Source: an uncultured Paracoccaceae bacterium (lineage in GTDB: Bacteria > Pseudomonadota > Alphaproteobacteria > Rhodobacterales > Rhodobacteraceae). From it: a stretch of 64,000 nucleotides of DNA. The stretch lies in the NCBI GenBank assembly GCA_913060475.1, contig CAJXSD010000013.1:1-64000 (forward strand). The letters are read 5' to 3'. Position 1 is the first letter of the stretch. Each line of letters starts with the position of its first letter. The translations under genes were made by a program, and so were the position numbers. Positions 44,285-53,011 of the stretch are shown here, piece by piece. The notes under the pieces were generated by a model. The model was not told where the DNA came from. It saw only the letters and a program-made list of their open reading frames with translations, and did not search any database.

Positions 44285-44862
44285 GCCTGCGATAGGACCA
44301 TATCCAGCAGGGCACGAATTTCCTGTCGGGCGTGGGCGGCTGTGATGGGTTGTCGGTTTTGCGCCACGTTCAGCCAGACCCCGTCCATATAGGATTGCAA
44401 CATGCGTTCGATCGTCCGCCGAAAATGTGCAGGTGCCAGGTGTTTTAGTTCATGACGAAAATGGCTGGCAACCCGTGATTGATTGATGCGCTGTAGTCGC
44501 GCCAGATTGTCCGAATATGGCGCGGCGGCCCAGAATTGTACCCAAAAACTGCAATGTTCAGGGGTAAACAGGGCGTCGTCAAAATTTGCCTCGACCAAGG
44601 CGCGCAAACGATCTTTGGCTGTTTGGGCGGTGTGCAGGCGCGCACGGTGGGCCCGGGACAGGATGATCAGCAAATGGCGCATGGTGGCGACCATCAGCTG
44701 TTCTTTGGATCCGAAATAGTAATTGATGCTGGCGGCGGTTGCCCCAACCTGACCTGCAATTTCAGACATCGTCACCGCATGAAACCCTTTGTCGTAGGTG
44801 GCCTTTAGCGTGGCGTGAATGAATTCATCATGGCGAATGTCGCGGATCAATTTTCGTTTCAT
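44266..44862 (-). CDS. betI: Choline-responsive repressor BetI
   Basis: A 198-residue TetR-family repressor of the BetI type. HTH: FIHATLKATYDKGFHAVTMS (~14-33), then EIAGQVGATAASINYYFGSK (~34-53). The ligand domain shows BetI-like pieces: MVATMRHLLIILSRAHRARL (~57-76), VEANFDDALFTPEHCSFWVQFWA and LARLQRINQSRVASHFRHEL. BetI is released from DNA by choline in E. coli. It is divergent from the BCCT-like gene, so it probably controls both sides; no clear palindromic operator was found in 44863-45002. Confidence 0.9.
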   Translation of the reverse strand: MKRKLIRDIRHDEFIHATLKATYDKGFHAVTMSEIAGQVGATAASINYYFGSKEQLMVATMRHLLIILSRAHRARLHTAQTAKDRLRALVEANFDDALFTPEHCSFWVQFWAAAPYSDNLARLQRINQSRVASHFRHELKHLAPAHFRRTIERMLQSYMDGVWLNVAQNRQPITAAHARQEIRALLDMVLSQAHSPRG

Positions 44863-45002
44863 GATTTTATACTTAGGAAATTTTCTGATCCATTCAATAA
44901 CTAATCCACTGATAAAAAATTTAAATGACTGTTTAATTTTCTCGATTTTTGAAAATTATTCTGCTAGCTTTGCGGCATAAGCTAAACAAACGGGAGGAAA
45001 CT

Positions 45003-46160
45003 ATGACGTCAATTATTACTTTTGGTGTACTTATGGCCTTTGCATTGGTCATATTTGTCACCATCAAATGGTGGAACCTGCGGCTTGAGGGGACGAACCC
45101 TGTGTCGCTGTTTGTGTTCATTTCAATTTTGTTCACATCTGGATTGGATGTGGGATTGGTGATGTTCCCATTGGCCTGGGATTTCCCATTATACGCCGAT
45201 GTGGCCAGTGAACCCGCCTATGGGGTGACAAACCCGTTGGCCATTGAATTTGGATACTGGGGGTTCCTGATCTGGGCGTTTTATTTCCTGACCGGATTTT
45301 ATTTCTGCGTCATTGAACCCAAGGTCAAATTTTTCGAAATCCCGGTGGTGAAATGGATCAACAACCTTGTCATCATTGGGACCTGTGCCTTTACCGGTGC
45401 GTTGTTCCTGATTTATCTGCCCTATTACATTCCGATGGTGGGCGATGGTGAAACGGTTATTCCGGCGTTCTATGTCCTGACGATTTTGGTGATCGCGGCT
45501 GCGGCCTATTCGTCGACCGATCTGAAATTTGTCAAGGTGCTGTCGGTTGCGTCCACTGTGATGTTTTTCGGGTTAATCGCCTTGGCCTGGGTATTGGCCG
45601 GTATGGGGATTGGTGATTTCACCGCGTCCGTTTCAAACATCGGCGGGTATTTCGCAAATATCCATGAATTTGTGACACCGATGACGGATTATCACGAATT
45701 TTTCCTGTTCTGGTGGTTCGCATGGTCGATCATGATTGGTCAGTTTACATCACGGTTCGTCGGTGGTTTGACGACCTGGCAATTCCTGCTGGCGTTATTG
45801 GTGATCCCATCGATCCCACTGGCACTGTGGTTTGGGGTGCTGTACCACTATTTCACCGCCGGCATCGCGACAGAGGGCCTGATGAACTGGGCAATGGTTA
45901 TTGTCGGGATCGTGTTCGTGATCAATTCATTCGACAGTTTGATCCGTCTGTACACCGACAACCTAAACCTAACAGTCGAACGTTTGGGCAAGATGACTTA
46001 TTTGATTGCCAATATCGTTGCGCTGTCGGTTTTGACCGTTCTGTTCCAGTCGCAGTGGCTGCAAATTGAATGGGTGGGCACCGTTGTTATCGGGCTATAT
46101 GTCGGATGTGTGCTCTATATCATCATGAAACATCGTGCAGAAGTGATGGGTATTTCCTGA
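45003..46160 (+). CDS. Short BCCT-like membrane transporter in choline cluster
   Basis: A 385-residue membrane protein with 10-11 predicted helices. The best family link is the stretch [20 protein letters not shown] (~238-257) followed by [19 protein letters not shown], which matches the WWIAW...F.G.FIAR...R..REF...L.VP core of betaine/choline/carnitine transporters. It is well below the usual 500-700 residues, and the Trp-rich betaine site of known BCCT proteins is not evident. The position between betI and betA points to uptake of choline or choline sulfate. GGGAGGAAACT before ATG 45003 is a strong ribosome binding site. A different transporter fold remains possible. Confidence 0.72.
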   Translation: MTSIITFGVLMAFALVIFVTIKWWNLRLEGTNPVSLFVFISILFTSGLDVGLVMFPLAWDFPLYADVASEPAYGVTNPLAIEFGYWGFLIWAFYFLTGFYFCVIEPKVKFFEIPVVKWINNLVIIGTCAFTGALFLIYLPYYIPMVGDGETVIPAFYVLTILVIAAAAYSSTDLKFVKVLSVASTVMFFGLIALAWVLAGMGIGDFTASVSNIGGYFANIHEFVTPMTDYHEFFLFWWFAWSIMIGQFTSRFVGGLTTWQFLLALLVIPSIPLALWFGVLYHYFTAGIATEGLMNWAMVIVGIVFVINSFDSLIRLYTDNLNLTVERLGKMTYLIANIVALSVLTVLFQSQWLQIEWVGTVVIGLYVGCVLYIIMKHRAEVMGIS

Positions 46161-46176
46161 TCTAAGTCACGTCATT

Positions 46177-46241
46177 GTGGGCGGCGTTTGGCCCAATCGA
46201 GCGCCGCCCACCCACCCACCCCGTCGCCCGATTGGGCCAAA
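46177..46241 (+). promoter_or_regulatory. Two overlapping inverted repeats in betA leader
   Basis: Stem A: GTGGGCGGCG (46177-46186) with CGCCGCCCAC (46202-46211), 10 bp perfect. Stem B: TTTGGCCCAATCG (46187-46199) with CGATTGGGCCAAA (46229-46241), 13 bp perfect. The left arm of B is the loop of A, and the right arm of A lies in the loop of B, so the two exclude each other. The region between (46208-46221) is a run of CCCA units. Stem B ends 3-4 bases before the AAAAGGAAAG site of betA. This has the shape of an RNA switch, attenuator or regulator site. Confidence 0.65.
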
Positions 46242-46257
46242 GTCAAAAGGAAAGCGT

Positions 46258-47916
46258 ATGCAAGCGGACTATGTCATCATCGGTGCAGGCAGTGCAGGTT
46301 GTGCCATGGCCTATCGCCTCAGCGAGGCGGGGAAATCTGTCATTGTCTTGGAATATGGTGGCAGCGATGCTGGCCCGCTGATCCAGATGCCTGGTGCCTT
46401 AAGTTACCCGATGAACATGGCGCGCTATGACTGGGGGTATTGGTCCGACCCCGAACCGCATTTGGGGGGGCGGCGCCTGGCCTGTCCGCGGGGCAAGGTG
46501 ATTGGTGGATCCTCTAGCATCAATGGTATGGTTTATGTGCGCGGCCATGCACGCGATTTCGACACCTGGGCGGAAATGGGGGCCGATGGGTGGGCCTATG
46601 CGGATGTCTTGCCCTATTACAAACGCCAAGAATGCTGGGATGCGCGCGGTCATGGCGGCGACCCCGATTGGCGCGGCACGAACGGGCCGCTGCATGTCAC
46701 GCGGGGGACACGTGAAAACCCGCTGGTTCAGGCCTTTGTTCAGGCGGGGGCGCAGGCAGGCTATCCCGTGACGGCCGATTACAACGGGCAACAGCAAGAG
46801 GGTTTTGGCCCGATGGAGCAGACAACCTATAAAGGCCAACGGTGGTCATCGGCCAAGGCCTATCTGACGCCCGCGCTAAAAACGGGCAATTGCCGTGTGG
46901 TGCGCGGGTTGGCCCAGAAAATCACCATTTCGGACGGACGCGCGACTGGGGTGATGTATCAACATCGCGGTCAAACGCATCAGCTGAATGCCCGCCAAGA
47001 GGTCATCATCGCGGCGTCGGCGATCAATTCGCCCAAATTGTTGATGCTGTCAGGTATTGGCCCTGCGGCGCATCTGCGTGAACACGGGATTGACGTGATC
47101 GCGGATCGCCCCGGCGTGGGGCAGAATCTGCAGGATCATCTGGAATTATACATTCAAATGGCCGCCAGCCAGCCGGTATCGCTGTTCAAATATTGGAATC
47201 TGTTTGGCAAAGCCTGGGTTGGGTTGCAATGGATGATCAACAAATCCGGCCCCGGTGCGTCCAACCAATTCGAAAGTGCCGCATTCATCCGTTCGGATGC
47301 CGGCGTCGAATATCCTGACATTCAATACCATTTCCTACCGCTTGCGGTTCGTTATGATGGCCGCGCCGCAGCCGAAGGCCACGGGTTCCAAGCCCATGTG
47401 GGCCCCATGCGCAGCCCATCGCGCGGATCGGTGACCCTGCGATCCGCTGATCCAGCGGCCGATCCAAAAATCCTGTTCAACTATATGTCGCAGGAAAAAG
47501 ACTGGTCCGATTTCAGAAAATGCATTCGGCTGACCCGCGAAATATTTGCGCAAGATGCCTTTAAGCCCTTTGTTAAACACGAAATTCAGCCTGGTGACGC
47601 GGTGCAAAGTGATGCGGCCCTGAATGATTTTATTCGCGACCATGTCGAAAGCGCTTATCACCCCTGCGGAACCTGCAAAATGGGGCGTGCCGACGACCCA
47701 ATGGCGGTGGTTGATCCAACCTGCCGTGTGATTGGTGTTGATGGGTTGCGCGTCGCAGACAGCAGCATTTTCCCCCAGATCACAAATGGCAATTTGAACG
47801 GCCCATCCATTATGGTTGGTGAAAAGGCATCAGATCACATCCTGCGCCGCGATCCCCTGCTGCGGGCCAATGATGCGCCTTGGATTCATCCAAATTGGGA
47901 AACTGCACAACGTTAG
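46258..47916 (+). CDS. betA: Choline dehydrogenase, GMC family
   Basis: A 552-residue FAD flavoprotein that oxidises choline to betaine aldehyde. FAD-binding: [20 protein letters not shown] (~5-24); GMC signature 1: [20 protein letters not shown] (~80-99); signature 2: [16 protein letters not shown] (~260); the active-site His is in [11 protein letters not shown] (~465) and the end shows [23 protein letters not shown] 46258 follows AAAAGGAAAG. betB is not next to it, so the second step must be encoded elsewhere or BetA carries out both. Confidence 0.93.
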   Translation: MQADYVIIGAGSAGCAMAYRLSEAGKSVIVLEYGGSDAGPLIQMPGALSYPMNMARYDWGYWSDPEPHLGGRRLACPRGKVIGGSSSINGMVYVRGHARDFDTWAEMGADGWAYADVLPYYKRQECWDARGHGGDPDWRGTNGPLHVTRGTRENPLVQAFVQAGAQAGYPVTADYNGQQQEGFGPMEQTTYKGQRWSSAKAYLTPALKTGNCRVVRGLAQKITISDGRATGVMYQHRGQTHQLNARQEVIIAASAINSPKLLMLSGIGPAAHLREHGIDVIADRPGVGQNLQDHLELYIQMAASQPVSLFKYWNLFGKAWVGLQWMINKSGPGASNQFESAAFIRSDAGVEYPDIQYHFLPLAVRYDGRAAAEGHGFQAHVGPMRSPSRGSVTLRSADPAADPKILFNYMSQEKDWSDFRKCIRLTREIFAQDAFKPFVKHEIQPGDAVQSDAALNDFIRDHVESAYHPCGTCKMGRADDPMAVVDPTCRVIGVDGLRVADSSIFPQITNGNLNGPSIMVGEKASDHILRRDPLLRANDAPWIHPNWETAQR

Positions 47917-47924
47917 GATAGGAA

Positions 47925-47964
47925 AGGGGTCTTACGGGCTAATACCCTGAATTCCCCTGTTTTT
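47925..47964 (+). terminator. Probable terminator of betA
   Basis: AGGGG (47925-47929) pairs with CCCCT (47954-47958); inside, CGGG (47935-47938) pairs with the CCCTG block (47945-47949). GTTTTT follows at 47959-47964. A two-part stem with internal loops, 9 bases after the betA stop. Confidence 0.6.
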
Positions 47965-47992
47965 CTTTGGCGACATCGTGTAATTAATTCAC

Positions 47993-48220
47993 ATGTCGAA
48001 CCACAATGTCATATCGCTCGCCTCGCGCACCCCGTCCCAGGGACGCACCCCACCGCAGGGGCCAAGATCGGTGCAGCGTGTGGTTCAGACCAAGCATGCA
48101 ATTGATCAGCGGCTGGCCCAGATGAAACAGTCGCAGGTGCGTGATTTGGTGGCAGAGCGTCACGCGAAACAGATTGCTGAACAGTTGAACGCGATTTTGG
48201 GCTATGGCACGCATTCGTAA
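47993..48220 (+). CDS. Small unknown protein
   Basis: A 75-codon open frame starting at ATG. The N-terminus is rich in Ser, Pro, Gln and Arg (SRTPSQGRTPPQGPRSVQR), the second half is a predicted helix (AIDQRLAQMKQSQVRDLVAE, HAKQIAEQLNAIL). There is no good ribosome binding site. It lies between the betA terminator and the end of pccR, converging with pccR at a 13-base gap. Probably real by codon pattern, but unproven. Confidence 0.45.
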   Translation: MSNHNVISLASRTPSQGRTPPQGPRSVQRVVQTKHAIDQRLAQMKQSQVRDLVAERHAKQIAEQLNAILGYGTHS

Positions 48221-48233
48221 CGCGCGGCCCACA

Positions 48234-49631
48234 TCAGTTCACGGAATAGGGTAACAAATCACGCCGGTTCACATCAACGGCCAGCTGACGTTCCAAGGGC
48301 GGGACCGATCGTTGATGACAGGTGCGGCGTTCACACAAACGGCATGAAATCCCGATGGGTTCGAATGCATCGGGATTGTTCAGATCTAACGTATCGGCAT
48401 AGACCAGATCTTTGGCATGTTTGACCTCGCATCCCAATGCGATGGCAAAACGGCGCACGGGTGCGTCATAGGATCCGCCCGATTTTGTGATATCTGTCGC
48501 CAATGAAATATAGCGCACGCCATCGGGTGTTTCGGCCAACTGGCGCAAAAACTGTCCTGGTGTTTCAAAGGCGCGATGCACGTTCCACAACGGACAGGCC
48601 CCGCCAAAGCGGGCAAATTGCAGACGTGTGGCGGAATGGCGTTTGGTAATTGTGCCGGCCTGATCCACCCGGACAAAGAAAAATGGAATACCCTTTTCAT
48701 TCGGGCGCTGCAGGGTGGACAGCCTATGGGCCACCTGTTCGATGGATGTGCCAAAATGGCCCGCCAGCCGTTCCAGATCATGGCGCTGGGCCCGGGCTGC
48801 GGTCAGAAATTCGCGGTACGGCATCAGCGCCGCGCCCGCGAAATAATTGGCCAGGCCGATTTTCGCAATAGACCGCGCTTGGGCCGATTGGAATTTGGCG
48901 AAATCCAATGTGGCGTCCAGCAATTTTTCTTGTGACAACAGCGCAAATTGCAACGTTAACTGAAAGGCAATGGTTTGCGCGGATGCGCGGTTTGACAGAT
49001 ACAGCGTTTTGGTGTCGGGGTCGAAATGGCGTAACACTTTGTCATCGCGGTATAAAATACGATACCCTTGGGCACGCAGGGTTGTTTCAACCTTGGTTTT
49101 GACCCAATTCGGGCCATCGCGGCCCTGGGCAAAACGTTCTGCGGCGCGGTCAACGGCATCGATGTAATTGTCGCAATAATGGAAAAAATCGCGCACCTCT
49201 TCCCATGGGCTGGGGGCCAACCGCGCGTCATCGCGGCCCAAGGCTTCGTCCAGCGATGCCAGACGTTCCTGAGTTTGGCGATAGGCGCGGTGCAATTCCA
49301 GAAAGGCATGGACAAAGGCGGGGGCATTCGACGCGGACAACCGTAAATCAGACACGGGTGGGATGTCGCCAAAAATCGGATCGGCAAAGGCTTCTTTCAG
49401 ATCGCTGATCAACCGTTCGCTGTCGGTCGATGACAGTTCGGTCACATCAAATCCGAATTCCTGGGCCAGCGACAATATCACCGAACTGGACAGGGGGCGG
49501 TTGTTGTTTTCCATCTGGTTCAGATAGGGCAGGGACACGCCCAGTTTTTCGGCAAACGCTTTCTGTGTCAGGGCCAGCCGTTGGCGCATGTCACGCAGCT
49601 TGGCCCCTGCATATAGTTTTTTGATCGCCAT
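48234..49631 (-). CDS. pccR: Short-chain fatty acyl regulator PccR (ScfR family)
   Basis: A 465-residue transcription regulator. N-terminal XRE HTH: LRDMRQRLALTQKAFAEKLG (~12-31) then VSLPYLNQMENNNRPLS; a middle IrrE-like domain; and the C-terminal DUF2083 part with RLQFARFGGACPLWNVHRAF (~345) and four cysteines in ISCRLCERRTCHQ (~430). In Rhodobacter sphaeroides PccR senses propionyl-CoA-related signals and activates pccB. Here the regulator lies 1.4 kb from pccB on the opposite strand, and TTTGCAAA sites stand before both genes. ATG 49631 follows AAAGGGG. Confidence 0.9.
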   Translation of the reverse strand: MAIKKLYAGAKLRDMRQRLALTQKAFAEKLGVSLPYLNQMENNNRPLSSSVILSLAQEFGFDVTELSSTDSERLISDLKEAFADPIFGDIPPVSDLRLSASNAPAFVHAFLELHRAYRQTQERLASLDEALGRDDARLAPSPWEEVRDFFHYCDNYIDAVDRAAERFAQGRDGPNWVKTKVETTLRAQGYRILYRDDKVLRHFDPDTKTLYLSNRASAQTIAFQLTLQFALLSQEKLLDATLDFAKFQSAQARSIAKIGLANYFAGAALMPYREFLTAARAQRHDLERLAGHFGTSIEQVAHRLSTLQRPNEKGIPFFFVRVDQAGTITKRHSATRLQFARFGGACPLWNVHRAFETPGQFLRQLAETPDGVRYISLATDITKSGGSYDAPVRRFAIALGCEVKHAKDLVYADTLDLNNPDAFEPIGISCRLCERRTCHQRSVPPLERQLAVDVNRRDLLPYSVN

Positions 49632-49642
49632 GGAATTGCCCC

Positions 49643-49671
49643 TTTGCAAAGTGTTTCGCAAACTTTGCAAA
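49643..49671. promoter_or_regulatory. PccR sites in pccR leader (TTTGCAAA repeats)
   Basis: TTTGCAAA (49643-49650), four bases, TTCGCAAA (49655-49662), then TTTGCAAA (49664-49671). The first pair matches the TTTGCAAA-N4-TTTGCAAA pattern reported for PccR with one mismatch. Their place 12-40 bases upstream of the pccR ATG suggests autoregulation. Confidence 0.65.
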
Positions 49672-49687
49672 GTTTTGCAGCGCGGGT

Positions 49688-50905
49688 CTAGGGTGTATTT
49701 AGAATTCTGTTGCGTCGCATGACGTATAAAATACAGGCCAGCCCGATCGCCACGGATGTGGCCATGATTGTATTCAGGACCAACGCCCCGTTTTCAGGGC
49801 GCAACATAATACCCGCCAGCGCCGACAGGGCTGCGCCGCCGCCAATCATGACCGAACTGCCCAGACCTGATGCGGTGCCTGCCAAATCAGGGCGTACCGA
49901 CAACATGCCTGCCGTTGCATTGGGAATCGTCATACCATTTCCCAATCCGACCAAGGTCATAAAGCCGAAAAATGTCAGGGCGCTGTCCAAATGCGCCGCA
50001 TCGACCGCAATCGATGTCATCAATCCCGACAGTGTGATGATCAGACCAACCACCACCATTCTATCCGACCCAATCCGGATCGAATAGCGGCCCGACAGGA
50101 AATTGCCGACAAAATACCCCAAGGCCGGCGCGCCAAAGTAGATACCCAATGCCTCGGGCGGCAGGCCGTATATCACGCCACCCACAAAGGGTGCGCCACC
50201 CAAATACGCAAAAAATGCGCCTGACCCAAAGGCCGAAGCCAGGCAATATCCCCAAAATCTGCGCGACGTCAGTAAAATGGGATATTGTTTGAATTGCCCC
50301 CAAACGTTCTGTTTTGAACGTGCCGCGGTTTCCCCTTGGTCCAGATAGGCCAGCAACCAGACACACAGGCCAATTATTCCCAGTGCCCAGAAATTGCCCT
50401 GCCATCCAAAAAACGTATCAATATATCCCCCCAAGGCAGGGGTCAGCATGGGCGCCACGGACATGCCCATTGTCACATAGGCGATTTTGGACCCTGCGGT
50501 TGCGGCGTCTGTGGTGTCGCGCACAATGGCGCGTGACAGGATCATGGCGGATGCGGCAATCGCCTGCACCGCACGCAGGGCAAAAAACGTGGCCAATGAT
50601 GTGGTATATATGATTGCAAATGACGCCAGCGTGAAAATCGCGATTGACCACAAAATAACGGGGCGACGGCCATATAAATCGGCCAGCGGCCCCGCGATGA
50701 TCTGGATGATCGCACTGGCCCCCAGATAGGTGCCCACCGCCAGCCCCATAATGGCCGCGCTGGTGTTATAATGCACCGCCATGCTGGGCAGGCTGGGCAA
50801 AAATGTATTCATCGCAATGGCGCTGATACTGGCCAGAACGATGAGGGTTAACATTGTGGGTTGTGTCGTGGCGTTGAATAAAACCGCCGGCTTGTGATGT
50901 GACAT
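49688..50905 (-). CDS. MFS transporter, Bcr/CflA type
   Basis: A 405-residue inner-membrane transporter with 12 predicted helices. The motif A loop between helices 2 and 3 is GPLADLYGRRPVILW (~75), and the drug/H+ antiporter start LTLIVLASISAIAMNTFLPS (~19-38) and LRAVQAIAASAMILSRAIVR (~112) match the Bcr/CflA family. Position between pccR and pccB suggests co-control by PccR, perhaps for export or uptake of an organic acid; that is inference. Start at ATG 50905 has a weak ribosome binding site. The pccR gene follows 56 bases later on the same strand. Confidence 0.88.
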   Translation of the reverse strand: MSHHKPAVLFNATTQPTMLTLIVLASISAIAMNTFLPSLPSMAVHYNTSAAIMGLAVGTYLGASAIIQIIAGPLADLYGRRPVILWSIAIFTLASFAIIYTTSLATFFALRAVQAIAASAMILSRAIVRDTTDAATAGSKIAYVTMGMSVAPMLTPALGGYIDTFFGWQGNFWALGIIGLCVWLLAYLDQGETAARSKQNVWGQFKQYPILLTSRRFWGYCLASAFGSGAFFAYLGGAPFVGGVIYGLPPEALGIYFGAPALGYFVGNFLSGRYSIRIGSDRMVVVGLIITLSGLMTSIAVDAAHLDSALTFFGFMTLVGLGNGMTIPNATAGMLSVRPDLAGTASGLGSSVMIGGGAALSALAGIMLRPENGALVLNTIMATSVAIGLACILYVMRRNRILNTP

Positions 50906-50954
50906 GCACAACACTTAGATTTCGGGGCCAGCCAAGTCTAGGGTAAAATGCCTG

Positions 50955-51010
50955 TTTGCAAAATTTGCAACTTTGCAAAATAAAATATTCAATACTTTGC
51001 AAATTTGCGG
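50955..51010. promoter_or_regulatory. Cluster of PccR-type sites before pccB
   Basis: TTTGCAAA at 50955-50962, TTTGCAAC at 50964-50971, TTTGCAAA at 50972-50979, TTTGCAAA at 50996-51003 and TTTGCGG at 51004-51010. Five near-copies in 56 bases, between the divergent MFS gene and pccB. They are the likely binding sites by which PccR activates pccB, and may act on the MFS gene as well. Confidence 0.7.
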
Positions 51011-51073
51011 AATTTTCCTTTTGCGATTGCAGCATTGGGTGTATCACATTCGTAATCAGAGAAGAGGGCTGTT

Positions 51074-52606
51074 ATGAAAGACATTTTGCAAGAATTGGAA
51101 ACGCGCCGCGCCAATGCCCGTTTGGGTGGCGGTCAAAAACGTATTGATGCGCAACATGCCAAAGGCAAACTAACCGCACGCGAACGCATTGAATTGCTGC
51201 TGGATGATGGCAGTTTCGAAGAATTCGACATGTTTGTGGCCCATCGTTGCACCGATTTTGGCATGGAAAAACAACGGCCTGCGGGTGATGGGGTTGTCAC
51301 CGGTTGGGGCACCATCAATGGCCGAATGGTCTATGTGTTCTCCCAGGATTTCACCGTCTTTGGCGGATCGCTGTCTGAAACGCATGCGCAGAAAATTTGC
51401 AAAATTATGGATATGGCCATTCAAAATGGCGCACCCGTGATCGGCATCAACGATTCTGGCGGTGCCCGTATCCAAGAGGGCGTGGCGTCACTGGCCGGCT
51501 ACGCCGAGGTGTTCCAACGCAACATCATGGCATCGGGCGTTGTGCCCCAGATTTCTGTGATTATGGGCCCATGTGCGGGTGGTGCGGTTTATTCGCCTGC
51601 CATGACCGACTTTATTTTCATGGTCAAAGACAGCTCTTATATGTTTGTCACTGGGCCAGATGTTGTCAAAACCGTCACGAACGAGGTTATCACCGCCGAA
51701 GAATTGGGCGGCGCATCAACGCATACGAAAAAATCATCCGTGGCCGATGGGGCCTTTGAAAACGATGTCGAAGCCTTGGCCGAGGTGCGCCGTTTGGTCG
51801 ATTTCCTGCCGTTGAATAATCGCGAGAAAGCGCCCGTTCGTCCATTTTTCGACGAACCGGGCCGGATTGAAACATCGCTGGATACCTTGGTCCCTGATAA
51901 TGCCAACACCCCCTATGACATGAAGGAATTGATCCTGAAACTGGCGGATGAGGGTGATTTTTACGAAATCCAGGAAGATTTCGCGAAAAACATCATCACA
52001 GGGTTCATTCGCCTTGAGGGTCAGACCGTGGGCGTTGTGGCCAACCAGCCGATGGTTCTGGCGGGTTGTCTGGATATCGACAGTTCACGCAAAGCGGCAC
52101 GGTTTGTTCGGTTCTGTGATGCCTTTGAAATTCCGATTCTGACGCTTGTGGATGTGCCCGGATTTTTGCCCGGGACATCGCAGGAATACGGCGGCGTGAT
52201 CAAACATGGTGCGAAATTGCTGTTCGCCTATGGCGAAGCGACCGTTCCCAAAGTGACCGTCATCACACGCAAAGCCTATGGTGGGGCCTATGACGTTATG
52301 TCATCCAAACACCTGCGCGGTGATTTCAACTATGCCTGGCCCACGGCGGAAATCGCCGTGATGGGGGCCAAGGGCGCGACCGAGATCATTCACCGTGCCG
52401 ATCTGGGGGATGCCGAAAAAATCGCACAGCATACCCAGGATTACGAAGATCGTTTCGCAAACCCCTTTGTCGCCGCCGAGCGTGGGTTCATTGACGAAGT
52501 GATCCAACCGCGATCCACCCGCCGTCGTGTCAGCCGCGCTTTTGCATCCTTGCGGAACAAGAAACTGCAAAATCCGTGGAAAAAACACGACAATATTCCG
52601 TTGTAA
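51074..52606 (+). CDS. pccB: Propionyl-CoA carboxylase beta subunit
   Basis: A 510-residue carboxyltransferase subunit that moves CO2 from carboxybiotin to propionyl-CoA, giving methylmalonyl-CoA. N- and C-terminal crotonase-type halves: [20 protein letters not shown] (~123-142) and [17 protein letters not shown] (~165) in the first, [20 protein letters not shown] (~358) and [20 protein letters not shown] (~397) in the second, which form the acyl-CoA and biotin sites. AGAGGG precedes ATG 51074. First gene of the pccB-orf-pccA transcript, under the TTTGCAAA sites. Confidence 0.96.
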   Translation: MKDILQELETRRANARLGGGQKRIDAQHAKGKLTARERIELLLDDGSFEEFDMFVAHRCTDFGMEKQRPAGDGVVTGWGTINGRMVYVFSQDFTVFGGSLSETHAQKICKIMDMAIQNGAPVIGINDSGGARIQEGVASLAGYAEVFQRNIMASGVVPQISVIMGPCAGGAVYSPAMTDFIFMVKDSSYMFVTGPDVVKTVTNEVITAEELGGASTHTKKSSVADGAFENDVEALAEVRRLVDFLPLNNREKAPVRPFFDEPGRIETSLDTLVPDNANTPYDMKELILKLADEGDFYEIQEDFAKNIITGFIRLEGQTVGVVANQPMVLAGCLDIDSSRKAARFVRFCDAFEIPILTLVDVPGFLPGTSQEYGGVIKHGAKLLFAYGEATVPKVTVITRKAYGGAYDVMSSKHLRGDFNYAWPTAEIAVMGAKGATEIIHRADLGDAEKIAQHTQDYEDRFANPFVAAERGFIDEVIQPRSTRRRVSRAFASLRNKKLQNPWKKHDNIPL

Positions 52607-52625
52607 ATCGGGGATAGGTTAGATC

Positions 52626-52997
52626 ATGGCATTGCCTCCTATGACCAAACATCGCGGGTTTCCCGGTCGGATGCAGGGGACGGATTATCAGTTTGTGATC
52701 CGTCGCCCCAATCCCAAGGGGATCACGCCGCTGAAACGGTTGGAACGTTACCGCGACCGCAAACCTGCGGACCGCCGCGCCGATGTTGCCTTTGTGGCGG
52801 CTTTGGTGGCCTATTTCGGGACTGAACCCTTTGAACGGGGGAACCTGGATGCGGGCCGTTTGAATTGGTTATTCGGACGCGAAGTCAAACCGCAGGACCC
52901 CGATAATTTCGACCCCCAAGATTACGAAGCGCTCTTGGTTTTGGATATGGATCAGATCCACGCCAATTTCCCTGATGCCTTTGACGTATACGAATAG
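52626..52997 (+). CDS. Small conserved ORF between pccB and pccA
   Basis: A 123-residue soluble protein, basic in its first half (RHRG/KHRGFPGRMQGTD, KRLERYRDRKPADRRAD) and acidic in its second (PDNFDPQDYEALLVLDMDQI). No known domain is recognised. It lies 19 bases after pccB and 14 before pccA, so it is cotranscribed; by position it could affect assembly or activity of the carboxylase. Two ATG codons (52626 and 52641) are possible starts. Confidence 0.78.
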   Translation: MALPPMTKHRGFPGRMQGTDYQFVIRRPNPKGITPLKRLERYRDRKPADRRADVAFVAALVAYFGTEPFERGNLDAGRLNWLFGREVKPQDPDNFDPQDYEALLVLDMDQIHANFPDAFDVYE

Positions 52998-53011
52998 AAA
53001 GGAACAGAGTG

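Noticed and set aside
43893-44315. 140-codon minus-strand frame at the end of betC
   Set aside because: It overlaps betC coding sequence and the betI end in other frames; Pro/Arg-rich with no homology-like features.
46205-46222. CCCA tandem units as a CRISPR or microsatellite
   Set aside because: Only three to four units of four bases; better explained as the loop of the betA leader stems.
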